The notes beneath the pieces are model-generated. The model was given only the letters and a program-made list of their open reading frames with translations. It did no database searches and had not been told where the DNA came from. This document shows positions 15,318 through 21,207 of a DNA stretch of 39,874 bases, piece by piece. Where the stretch lies: positions 1 to 39,874 of IMG/VR virus record IMGVR_UViG_3300047510_001154, one strand, 5' to 3'. Position 1 is the stretch's first letter; every line of letters begins with the position of its first letter. A program made the position numbers and the translations under genes. This stretch comes from a virus.

Positions 15318-16098
15318 TTATCTTGGGAAACTTGGTCGTCTGGGTAACCAGATGTTCCAGTATGCCGCACTGAGAGGCATCGCTCATAATCGTGGTTATG
15401 ACTTTGGTATTCCTCCTTCGACAGGTGAGGATGAATGGAATGATCATCAATTGTTTCAGGTGTTTGAATTACCTCATCTGAATCCTCAGAACATCAAACT
15501 TCTTGATCGTGGTCATGCTCCTGCGGCAAGAGAAAGATTCTTTGAGTTTGATCAAGAACTCTTTGACAAGTGTCCTAACGATGTTTCTCTTCTTGGATTC
15601 TTCCAGTCGGAAAGATACTTTGTAAACATTAAAGATAGTATCAAAGAGGACTTCACTTTCTTACCAGAGATTAGTGAACCTGTCGATGAGATGGCCAAAG
15701 AATTGAATCATCCAATCTCACTTCATATTCGTCGCACTGACTACTTGACCAACAGTGCCAATCATGCTAATCTGTCTATGGATTATTATAGACAGGCACT
15801 AGAACAGTTTGATGCCACTCGTCAGGTTATCATCTTCTCTGATGATCCTGAATGGTGTAAGCAGCAAGAAATGTTTTCGGATGATCGCTTTATGATTTCC
15901 GAATCTGGTGATAATGCAGTTGACCTTTGCCTGATGACAAAGTGCTCTGGGCATATCATTGCCAACTCTTCCTTCTCTTGGTGGGGTGCATGGCTTGCAG
16001 ACTCTAAGAAAGTTATTGCACCTAGTATTTGGTTTGGCCCAAACAATGCTGACAAGACCACCCGCGATTTGATTCCTGAAAGATGGCATATTATCTGA
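15304..16098 (+). CDS. GT11-family (alpha-1,2-fucosyltransferase-like), copy 2
   Basis: 264 residues from MLAVNYLGKLGRLGNQMFQ. It has all three GT11 blocks: GRLGNQMFQYAALRGIA, LHIRRTDYLTN and NSSFSWWGAWL. Paralogue of the gene at 13651-14496, with RRGD changed to RRTD. ATG 15304 overlaps the preceding gene by 14 bp. Distinct acceptor specificity is likely but unproven. Confidence 0.82.
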   Translation: MLAVNYLGKLGRLGNQMFQYAALRGIAHNRGYDFGIPPSTGEDEWNDHQLFQVFELPHLNPQNIKLLDRGHAPAARERFFEFDQELFDKCPNDVSLLGFFQSERYFVNIKDSIKEDFTFLPEISEPVDEMAKELNHPISLHIRRTDYLTNSANHANLSMDYYRQALEQFDATRQVIIFSDDPEWCKQQEMFSDDRFMISESGDNAVDLCLMTKCSGHIIANSSFSWWGAWLADSKKVIAPSIWFGPNNADKTTRDLIPERWHII

Positions 16099-16901
16099 GC
16101 GAAGAGAAGAATAAGTCTAAGTTTAAACTTGATGGTCTTCCTGAAATCTATTACATCAACCTTGATGATAAGGTTGAGCGTAAAGAATACATGGAAGGCC
16201 AGTTTAAATACTGGGGCATTACAAATTACACTAGGATTTCTGCACAAGATGGTAGGAATGATAGTCTTGCAGACACCCTAGTCGGTGAGTATCCCCCCAA
16301 TGTAACTCATGGTGAGATTGGATGCCTGACTAGTCATCTGAAAGCATTAAAGCATTGGTTAGAGCACGGCACGGGAGATCATCTTCTGGTGATGGAAGAT
16401 GATTGTGATCTTGAAACTGTAAAGCATTGGAAGTTTAAGTGGTCTGACTTTATGTCAATGGCTCCTTATGACTTTGATGTCCTGCAACTTGCAATTATTA
16501 ATCCTGGTATTCTTGCAATTAGAATGCACAAGAGATTTGTAAATGATTTCTCCACTGCATGTTATCTTATTACTCGCCACCATGCCGAGAAGGTTGTACG
16601 TCTTCACTGCGAGGGAGATAAGTATCGTTTAGATCAGAAGATCAAACCAAGAGCCGTTGCTGATGATGCAATCTATAACAGTGGATTGACATTTGCTATT
16701 CCTCTCTTTCTTTATAAGATTGATATGGGATCTGATATTCATGCCGAACACATTGATATGTTCCATAGATCCAGTTATGAAGGTCTTTGGAAGTTCTGGA
16801 AAGAGACCGCTCCCATGATTGATGACTGGAAAGGTATGTTTGATTATGATCCTTTCTACGGACAACTTCCTCCAGAAATGCAAAGAGGCGAGGGCGGTTA
16901 A
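16083..16901 (+). CDS. GT25-family (LPS glycosyltransferase-like) protein, last gene of the glycan operon
   Basis: 272 residues. EIYYINLDDKVERKEYM, HGEIGCLTSHLKALKHWLE and HLLVMEDDCDLE match the Glyco_transf_25 pattern (galactosyltransferase/LgtB-like), with EDDCD as the metal motif. It overlaps the GT11 gene by 16 bp. No terminator hairpin is seen directly after it; a new promoter starts 10 bp downstream. Confidence 0.8.
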   Translation: MAYYLSEEKNKSKFKLDGLPEIYYINLDDKVERKEYMEGQFKYWGITNYTRISAQDGRNDSLADTLVGEYPPNVTHGEIGCLTSHLKALKHWLEHGTGDHLLVMEDDCDLETVKHWKFKWSDFMSMAPYDFDVLQLAIINPGILAIRMHKRFVNDFSTACYLITRHHAEKVVRLHCEGDKYRLDQKIKPRAVADDAIYNSGLTFAIPLFLYKIDMGSDIHAEHIDMFHRSSYEGLWKFWKETAPMIDDWKGMFDYDPFYGQLPPEMQRGEGG

Positions 16902-16910
16902 CCGAAAGGC

Positions 16911-16945
16911 TTGACATAATCCCAAAGAGAATGTTAAAATAAATA
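16911..16945 (+). promoter_or_regulatory. Promoter: sigma-70 boxes plus late octamer
   Basis: TTGACA (16911-16916), 18-bp spacer, TAAAAT (16935-16940), and an overlapping AATAAATA late octamer (16938-16945). It would drive the small outer-membrane-like protein gene. Confidence 0.65.
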
Positions 16946-16992
16946 CATTCAAGTGATGAAACCTCAAATACTCGTTGAGTCACTGAATCAAC

Positions 16993-17035
16993 GGAGTTTG
17001 TCGAAACTCCTTACATCCGCAGGTATTACTCTGCG
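16993..17035 (+). promoter_or_regulatory. Two hairpins in the 5' leader
   Basis: GGAGTTT/AAACTCC with a GTCG loop (16993-17010), then CGCAG/CTGCG with an 8-nt loop (17018-17035), inside the ~115-nt leader of the next gene. Possible mRNA-stability or translation-control elements; no known riboswitch recognised. Confidence 0.5.
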
Positions 17036-17056
17036 AGAAACTATTGAGGTACAATT

Positions 17057-17437
17057 ATGTTTAAATCCGCAATCGCAGCTGTTGCTGCTGCTCCTTTCCT
17101 TGCTTCGGCTGCATTTGCTGGCCCTTATGTTGAAAGCAAGACCACTGCTGCTGGCACTATCACCGATGGTGGTGATTTCCGTGGCGCTCAGACCGAAGTC
17201 CGTGCTGGTTATGAGCAAGCAGTTGGCACCGCTGGTGTGAAAGTTTATGGTGAAGTTGGCCCTGGTTATGAGTGGAACAACGGTGGCACCGATGAGTACG
17301 TGACCGTTGGTGAGATTGGTGTTGCTGCTCCTCTTGCTGATAAAGTGTCTCTGAAAGCCAAAGTGACTGGTGAGTATGGTGGTCGTTCTGAGGTGTTTGA
17401 CCTGGGCGGTGAACTGAAAGTTCGTTACTCTTTCTGA
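17057..17437 (+). CDS. Small secreted, outer-membrane beta-barrel-like protein
   Basis: 126 residues with a clear signal peptide (MFKSAIAAVAAAPFLASAAFA, cut before GPYVES). The mature part alternates polar and hydrophobic residues (VKVYGEVGPGYEW, VSLKAKVTGEY) and ends LKVRYSF, a C-terminal Phe typical of outer-membrane barrel proteins. GAGGT at 17046-17050 is the ribosome binding site. At ~105 mature residues it is small for a closed barrel and may oligomerise. It is probably inserted in the host outer membrane during infection; role unknown. Confidence 0.65.
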   Translation: MFKSAIAAVAAAPFLASAAFAGPYVESKTTAAGTITDGGDFRGAQTEVRAGYEQAVGTAGVKVYGEVGPGYEWNNGGTDEYVTVGEIGVAAPLADKVSLKAKVTGEYGGRSEVFDLGGELKVRYSF

Positions 17438-17461
17438 TAATCAGTTAGCAAACTGAAACAT

Positions 17462-17498
17462 GGGGGTGCTTGACACCCCTTTCTTTTTGCTATATAAT
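17462..17498 (+). promoter_or_regulatory. Interlocked terminator and promoter upstream of hli
   Basis: The hairpin GGGGTG/CACCCC (17463-17468 with 17474-17479, loop CTTGA) plus a T-rich run terminates the previous gene. TTGACA (17470-17475) occupies the loop and the first two bases of the right arm. TATAAT lies at 17493-17498 after exactly 17 bp. The hli start is at 17522. Confidence 0.85.
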
Positions 17499-17521
17499 GT
17501 TGTAAATCTTTACAAAACCTT

Positions 17522-17725
17522 ATGACTGTAACAACTAATGACCGTGGTCAACAAAACATGTGGGCCAAAGAACCTCAAATGGTTTACCAAGAGTACAATC
17601 GCAAAGGTCTTCTGACCCCTATGCAAACTACGGAAATGTATAATGGTCGTTGGGCAATGATGGGCATCATCTTTGGTGCTGTATCTTACCTCGCCACTGG
17701 CAAACTTTTCTTTGGCATCTTCTGA
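17522..17725 (+). CDS. hli: High-light-inducible protein
   Basis: 67 residues. TEMYNGRWAMMGIIFGAVSY is the single chlorophyll-binding helix of the HLIP/LHC family (E-x-x-N-G-R-x-A-M-x-G). It protects photosystem complexes from excess light in the thylakoid. The soluble N-terminal ~35 residues (VYQEYNRKGLLTP) are typical of cyanophage HLIPs. Downstream are ferredoxin, peroxiredoxin and a second hli. Confidence 0.93.
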   Translation: MTVTTNDRGQQNMWAKEPQMVYQEYNRKGLLTPMQTTEMYNGRWAMMGIIFGAVSYLATGKLFFGIF

Positions 17726-17732
17726 CAGTAAC

Positions 17733-17761
17733 TTGACAATGGCTGAAATCTGTTTTACAAT
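17733..17761 (+). promoter_or_regulatory. Sigma-70-like promoter for ferredoxin
   Basis: TTGACA (17733-17738), 17-bp spacer, TACAAT (17756-17761). Transcripts from it would start near 17768 and lead into petF at 17825. Confidence 0.7.
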
Positions 17762-17825
17762 AACATCCGTTGCCTTTTTTGTTTTATTGGCAGCATCCGT
17801 TGAAAAACTTTGCGAGACTTACTGA
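17739..17825 (+). CDS. Possible 28-residue single-helix membrane peptide
   Basis: ATG 17739 to TGA 17825 encodes a hydrophobic helix ([20 protein letters not shown], then VEKLCETY), coupled to petF by TGATG. The size and single membrane span resemble small photosynthetic subunits, but I recognise no family. Against it: no Shine-Dalgarno site, and the start lies upstream of the predicted promoter start site, so it could be made only from read-through of the hli transcript. Confidence 0.4.
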   Translation: MAEICFTITSVAFFVLLAASVEKLCETY

Positions 17826-18118
17826 TGACCGTTTACAGTGTTACCCTTCAATCCCCCGATGGAACCGAAACGACTATCGAATGCCCTAGTGACCAATATA
17901 TTCTCGACGCTGCTGAAGAAGCTGGCGTTGATCTACCTTCCAGTTGCCGTGCTGGTGCTTGTTCTGCTTGCGCTGGAAAACTTCTCAGCGGCACGGTAGA
18001 TAATGAAGAGCAATCTTTCCTTGATGATGAGCAAGTTGCTGAAGGTTGGGTGCTAACTTGTGTGGCATATCCTACCAGCGACTGTGTGATTCTGACTGAA
18101 CAGGAAGAGAACCTGTGA
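17825..18118 (+). CDS. petF: Plant-type [2Fe-2S] ferredoxin
   Basis: 97 residues from ATG 17825. [13 protein letters not shown] gives C41, C46 and C49, and TCVAYP gives C79, the four cluster ligands in standard spacing. It accepts electrons from photosystem I and could supply phage redox enzymes, including phycobilin-pathway enzymes known from cyanophages, or the ribonucleotide reductase system. Length matches host PetF. The stop overlaps the next GTG start by four bases. Confidence 0.95.
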   Translation: MTVYSVTLQSPDGTETTIECPSDQYILDAAEEAGVDLPSSCRAGACSACAGKLLSGTVDNEEQSFLDDEQVAEGWVLTCVAYPTSDCVILTEQEENL

Positions 18119-18318
18119 GTTCTGATATGCTAGGCAGGTTCAACACTGCCCTTCAAGAACTCGTTGAGAGTGGTGCCTGGGATCGAGATGTAGAACTAGA
18201 AGTCAAAATCGCTGGCACTCTCAAGAATGATAAGTTTATCGTCATCAAACCTATCAAAGAAAAAATTAATTCTATTCCTAATCCTGAACTGAAACAAAAA
18301 CATGACCCGAGTACCTGA
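18115..18318 (+). CDS. Small hypothetical protein, 67 residues
   Basis: GTG start overlapping the ferredoxin stop (GTGA), with AGGAAGAG just upstream. Amphipathic helix ([15 protein letters not shown]), then a short beta segment ([12 protein letters not shown]). Family unknown; its place between petF and the peroxiredoxin suggests redox or light-stress context only by association. Confidence 0.55.
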   Translation: MSSDMLGRFNTALQELVESGAWDRDVELEVKIAGTLKNDKFIVIKPIKEKINSIPNPELKQKHDPST

Positions 18319-18838
18319 AGTTACTTTCCACACACGTATCAAAGACATTAGTGTAGAAGGCCCCAACCCATATCGTTGGCAAGATGTAACCACTGCTGAC
18401 TACTTTGCTGGTAAGCGTGTGGTTGTATTCTCGCTTCCTGGGGCATTTACTCCTACCTGTAGTAATTATCAACTCCCTGGATACGATACTCTTTATAGTG
18501 AGTTTGAAGAACTCGGTATTGATGAAGTATATTGTATTTCTGTGAATGATTCCTTTGTTATGAACGCTTGGTTTAAACAGCAAGGAGTTAAAAATGTCAA
18601 ACCCATTCCTGACGGTAGCGGTGAGTTTACTTACGCTATGGGTATGTCTGTCACTAAAGCGAACCTAGGTTTCGGTTTCCGATCCTGGCGTTATGCCATG
18701 GTGGTTAATGATGGAGAGATCGAACAACTTTTCGAGGAGCCTGGTAAGGTGGGTAACTGCCCTGTCGATCCTTATGAAGTGAGTGATCCTGACACTGTAC
18801 TTAATTATCTTAGAAACAACTATTCAAAGGAGAACTAA
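18302..18838 (+). CDS. Peroxiredoxin, Prx5/AhpC-TSA type
   Basis: 178 residues. SLPGAFTPTCSNYQLPGY holds the P-x-x-x-T-x-x-C active site with peroxidatic C53, and RYAMVVNDGEI the conserved Arg region. It reduces hydrogen peroxide or organic peroxides using thiol or glutaredoxin donors and fits with photoprotective hli genes on both sides. It overlaps the upstream gene by 17 bp; the next hli start follows within 2 bp after an AAGGAG site. Confidence 0.9.
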   Translation: MTRVPEVTFHTRIKDISVEGPNPYRWQDVTTADYFAGKRVVVFSLPGAFTPTCSNYQLPGYDTLYSEFEELGIDEVYCISVNDSFVMNAWFKQQGVKNVKPIPDGSGEFTYAMGMSVTKANLGFGFRSWRYAMVVNDGEIEQLFEEPGKVGNCPVDPYEVSDPDTVLNYLRNNYSKEN

Positions 18839-18839
18839 A

Positions 18840-18959
18840 ATGAAATTCGGTTTTACCCCTGAGGCCGAGATCCTCAACGCTCGTCTGGCAATGATTGGAT
18901 TCGTTGCTGGTGTCGGTGCTTATCTCACCACTGGACAACTCATTCCTGGTGTGTGGTGA
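18840..18959 (+). CDS. hli: High-light-inducible protein, short form
   Basis: 39 residues: MKFGFTPEAEILNARLAMIG followed by FVAGVGAYLTTGQL. It holds the HLIP helix motif (A-E-x-x-N-A-R-x-A-M-x-G) with almost no soluble leader. AAGGAG precedes the ATG. One base separates it from the peroxiredoxin stop. Short HLIPs of this length are known in cyanophages and cyanobacteria. Confidence 0.9.
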   Translation: MKFGFTPEAEILNARLAMIGFVAGVGAYLTTGQLIPGVW

Positions 18960-18968
18960 TCATGACTT

Positions 18969-19003
18969 GGGGGCTTGACTGCCCCCTTTTTTTGTGCTAT
19001 TAT
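18969..19003 (+). promoter_or_regulatory. Interlocked terminator and promoter after the second hli
   Basis: The hairpin GGGGGC/GCCCCC (18969-18974 with 18981-18986) has a six-base loop that is exactly TTGACT, the -35 box. A seven-T run follows, then TATTAT (18998-19003) after 17 bp. The RlpA-like gene starts at 19029. Confidence 0.85.
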
Positions 19004-19028
19004 ACGTCACGACAACATTGAATTTTGA

Positions 19029-19331
19029 ATGATTCTTGCTAGTCTGATGTGCGGAGTCGCAACCTTCTACGGAATGGGCGACGGATTTCATGGTCAACTT
19101 ACTGCAAATGGAGAACGCTTCGATGCTTACCGTTGGACTGCTGCTCACCCTTACCTTCCTATGGGAACTAAAATTAGGGTTACAAACCAAGACAATGGTA
19201 AGCAAGTGATCGTAAGAATTAATGATCGCGGGCCTTATTCTCATGCAGATCTTGATCTGAGTTACGCTGCATTTGCTCATATCGAATCTACTCGAAGGGG
19301 TAATGCCACTGTCTGTTATCGTATAGTCTAA
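19029..19331 (+). CDS. RlpA-like double-psi beta-barrel protein
   Basis: 100 residues. GVATFYGMGDGFHGQLTANG, TAAHPYLPMGTKIRVTNQDN and RINDRGPYSHADLDLSYAAF match the RlpA/DPBB fold, including the Asp of NDRGPY. RlpA proteins cut naked glycan strands or bind peptidoglycan. No SPOR domain and only a weak hydrophobic N-terminus, so export, if any, is unclear. It opens a cell-wall-enzyme block. Confidence 0.78.
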   Translation: MILASLMCGVATFYGMGDGFHGQLTANGERFDAYRWTAAHPYLPMGTKIRVTNQDNGKQVIVRINDRGPYSHADLDLSYAAFAHIESTRRGNATVCYRIV

Positions 19332-19356
19332 ATAAAGTGCCCTCTCTTCTGGCACG

Positions 19357-20058
19357 ATGACTGTAGACTTACACAATTTTTTCAGATTTTATAAACACGA
19401 AAATCCTCAGCACGTTAAAGCAGTGCAGTGGTTAGAAGATAACCTTCCTGCTGAGTATCTTGATGAAGACGCTGAATGGGTTAAGACTTTTAGAAAAGCA
19501 GTAGCAGGAGCTGCTGGCATTACAAATCCTCTCAAGGTTCCTTACTACCCTCAGACAGATAACTACACTAACGCTGAGCGTACTTGCAATTCTTCTTCTT
19601 GTGCAATGTGCCTAGCGTACTTCAAACCAGGCGCACTCCCCGCAGGGCCTAAAGGTGATGATGCTTATGTCAAGGAAGTCTTCAAGATTGGTGACACTAC
19701 TGACCACGCCGTTCAGACGAAAGTTCTGGAGAAGTATGGCGTCAAGTCCCATTTTTCCTACAATCTTACCTTTGCTGATCTTGACAAACAGCTTGCTGCT
19801 GGTAAACCCGTTGTTATCGGTATTCTCCACCGTGGTCCTATTAGTGCTCCTCGTGGCGGTCACATGTGTGTAGTCATCGGTAAGAAGGGTGAAGATTACA
19901 TCGTTAACGATCCTTATGGTGATCTGAACGATGGTTACTCTTCCGATGTACATAATGGTAAGGGTGCTGTTTATAAGAAGTCTGAACTGAAGGCACGTTG
20001 GTGTCCTGGTGGTAGTGATGGTTGGGGACGTATCTTTGACCAAGAACTCCCAAAGTAA
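19357..20058 (+). CDS. C39-like (papain-fold) peptidase; upstream half of a probable frameshift fusion
   Basis: 233 residues in the zero frame. VPYYPQTDNYTNAERTCNSS then SCAMC presents the catalytic Cys (probably C82), GGHMCVVIGKKGE the His (H169), and YIVNDPYGD the Asp (D185): the C39-like peptidase layout (PF13529 type). It would cut peptide cross-links in peptidoglycan or another protein substrate. The last codons CTC CCA AAG TAA contain the slippery heptamer CCCAAAG directly before the stop, and a strong hairpin follows. A -1 slip would extend it through a Pro/Ala-rich linker into a GH24 lysozyme, giving 408 residues. Confidence 0.72.
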   Translation: MTVDLHNFFRFYKHENPQHVKAVQWLEDNLPAEYLDEDAEWVKTFRKAVAGAAGITNPLKVPYYPQTDNYTNAERTCNSSSCAMCLAYFKPGALPAGPKGDDAYVKEVFKIGDTTDHAVQTKVLEKYGVKSHFSYNLTFADLDKQLAAGKPVVIGILHRGPISAPRGGHMCVVIGKKGEDYIVNDPYGDLNDGYSSDVHNGKGAVYKKSELKARWCPGGSDGWGRIFDQELPK

Positions 20059-20089
20059 CTGGCGGTAGCAGTGTTCCTGCTGCTGCCGC
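20049..20089 (+). promoter_or_regulatory. Candidate -1 programmed ribosomal frameshift signal
   Basis: Slippery heptamer C CCA AAG (20049-20055) in frame with the peptidase, the TAA stop immediately after, a 6-nt spacer (20056-20061), then stem GCGGTAGCAG (20062-20071) pairing with CTGCTGCCGC (20080-20089), with one G-T pair and an 8-nt loop. All parts fit standard -1 frameshift geometry. Confidence 0.75.
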
Positions 20090-20582
20090 TCCCACAGGTG
20101 AATCCAAGACTGATCCCAGTGAAGTTCCTGCTGCTGGACTTAAGTTGATTAAAGAATTTGAAGGTTGTAAACTGGAGGCCTATCCTGACCCTCTTTCAGG
20201 AGGGCCCCCAATCACAATCGGATGGGGGTCCACAAGAGATAAAAACGGAAACCCCTTCAAATTGGGAGACAAGATTAGTCAAAATGAGGCAGATTCCTTA
20301 CTCGTGGACGAATGCCGTAAGCACTTTTTACCTTCGCTGCGTAAGATTCCATTTTGGGACGAAATGAGCGATGGACAACGAGGTGCCTTACTTTCTTTTG
20401 CTTATAATCTTGGCGCTGGTTTTTACGGCGGCTCAAATTTCAATACGATTACCAAGAGATTGAAGGAAAAAGATTGGGGTAATGTCCCTGATGCTCTCTT
20501 CCTTTATCGTAATCCTGGTAGTCATGTAGAAGCAGGTCTCGCAAGACGCCGTAAGGCTGAAGGCGAACTTTGGAAGTCTTAG
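20055..20582 (+). CDS. Pro/Ala linker plus GH24 lysozyme; downstream half of the probable fusion
   Basis: 175 codons in the -1 frame. The linker (VTGGSSVPAAAAPTGE... to about 20141) leads into LKLIKEFEGCKLEAYPDP, IGWG, LLSFAYNLGAG and RRRKAEGELW, the GH24 phage lysozyme pattern with catalytic Glu in KEFEG and the following Asp and Thr. The enzyme hydrolyses peptidoglycan glycan strands. No ATG or GTG exists in this frame upstream; the only candidate start is TTG 20145, which lies within the first helix of the domain and lacks a clear Shine-Dalgarno site. Independent translation is therefore doubtful, and a frameshift product is favoured. Confidence 0.75.
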   Translation, partial: VTGGSSVPAAAAPTGESKTDPSEVPAAGLKLIKEFEGCKLEAYPDPLSGGPPITIGWGSTRDKNGNPFKLGDKISQNEADSLLVDECRKHFLPSLRKIPFWDEMSDGQRGALLSFAYNLGAGFYGGSNFNTITKRLKEKDWGNVPDALFLYRNPGSHVEAGLARRRKAEGELWKS

Positions 20583-20593
20583 ATCTAAATAGT

Positions 20594-21085
20594 ATGCACA
20601 TTAATTTTTTAAAGAAAATGCTACCTAAGGTTTCCGAAGGAGCAGACCGCGAAGAAAAAAGAGAATGGTTAAGTGATCTTGTTAGAATTGTGATTCTGAT
20701 TTGGTCTGCAGGCTTGCTCACTGCCTCATATGTGAGACTCCCTGGTGGTCAGAAAGTCATGGACTTTGATCCCACTTTCATCGCTTCTGTCTTCTCTGGA
20801 TCCCTTGCAGGATTCGGTGTAGCTGTTGCTAGCAAAACTGCAATGAACAATGGTGGCAGCGCCTCTGCTCCTGCACTTGATTCTGCACCAGTTTATGCTA
20901 GACCAAAAGAAGAAGAGGAAAGAACGGAACCCGAAGTTCAACCAGTATGGACTGAACCAGAACCAACTCCAGAACCTACCGTTAATTTAGAGCAACGTGT
21001 AGAAGCTTTGGAAGCAAAGGTTGAAACTGGTGAAGAACCACCTTCTGAGGAAGGATTTGTTCAACCCAGAAGAGGAGATCTCTGA
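20594..21085 (+). CDS. Two-helix membrane protein with acidic tail; holin-like candidate
   Basis: 163 residues from MHINFLKKML. Two hydrophobic segments, residues ~29-47 (LVRIVILIWSAGLLTASYV) and ~62-80 (FIASVFSGSLAGFGVAVAS), are followed by a long Pro/Glu-rich tail with a short coiled-coil-like helix (LEQRVEALEAKVE). Membrane topology and position just after a lysozyme gene suggest a holin or lysis accessory protein, but no holin family is recognised. A TCTAAATA sequence, one base off the late octamer, precedes it. Confidence 0.55.
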   Translation: MHINFLKKMLPKVSEGADREEKREWLSDLVRIVILIWSAGLLTASYVRLPGGQKVMDFDPTFIASVFSGSLAGFGVAVASKTAMNNGGSASAPALDSAPVYARPKEEEERTEPEVQPVWTEPEPTPEPTVNLEQRVEALEAKVETGEEPPSEEGFVQPRRGDL

Positions 21086-21130
21086 TATACAATGATTCAT
21101 TGATTTTGTTCTTTGAATCTACATAACAAG

Positions 21131-21203
21131 GTGCTTCGGTAACTTGGTGATAACTTAATTAAACATTATGTTTCGTTAAGAAAACCATCAATTATCGAAG
21201 CAC
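21131..21203 (+). repeat. Long-range inverted repeat in the autotransporter leader
   Basis: GTGCTTCG (21131-21138) pairs perfectly with CGAAGCAC (21196-21203), enclosing 57 bases. The right arm and a TTTT run end directly at ATG 21208, so the stem could act as a terminator/attenuator or occlude the start. Confidence 0.45.
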
Positions 21204-21207
21204 TTTT

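Noticed and set aside
16953-17240. A 95-codon + strand frame across the leader and start of the small outer-membrane-like gene.
   Set aside because: The overlapping frame with signal peptide, ribosome binding site and terminal Phe is far more protein-like; this one is a Leu-rich shadow.
20145-20582. Treating the lysozyme as an independent gene starting at TTG 20145.
   Set aside because: The start would cut into the first helix of the domain, no Shine-Dalgarno site precedes it, and the upstream in-frame linker is protein-like; the frameshift fusion explains more.
19329-20591. TCTAAATA at 19329-19336 and 20584-20591 as late promoters.
   Set aside because: Each differs from NATAAATA at the second base; position after stop codons is suggestive, but too weak to list as promoters.
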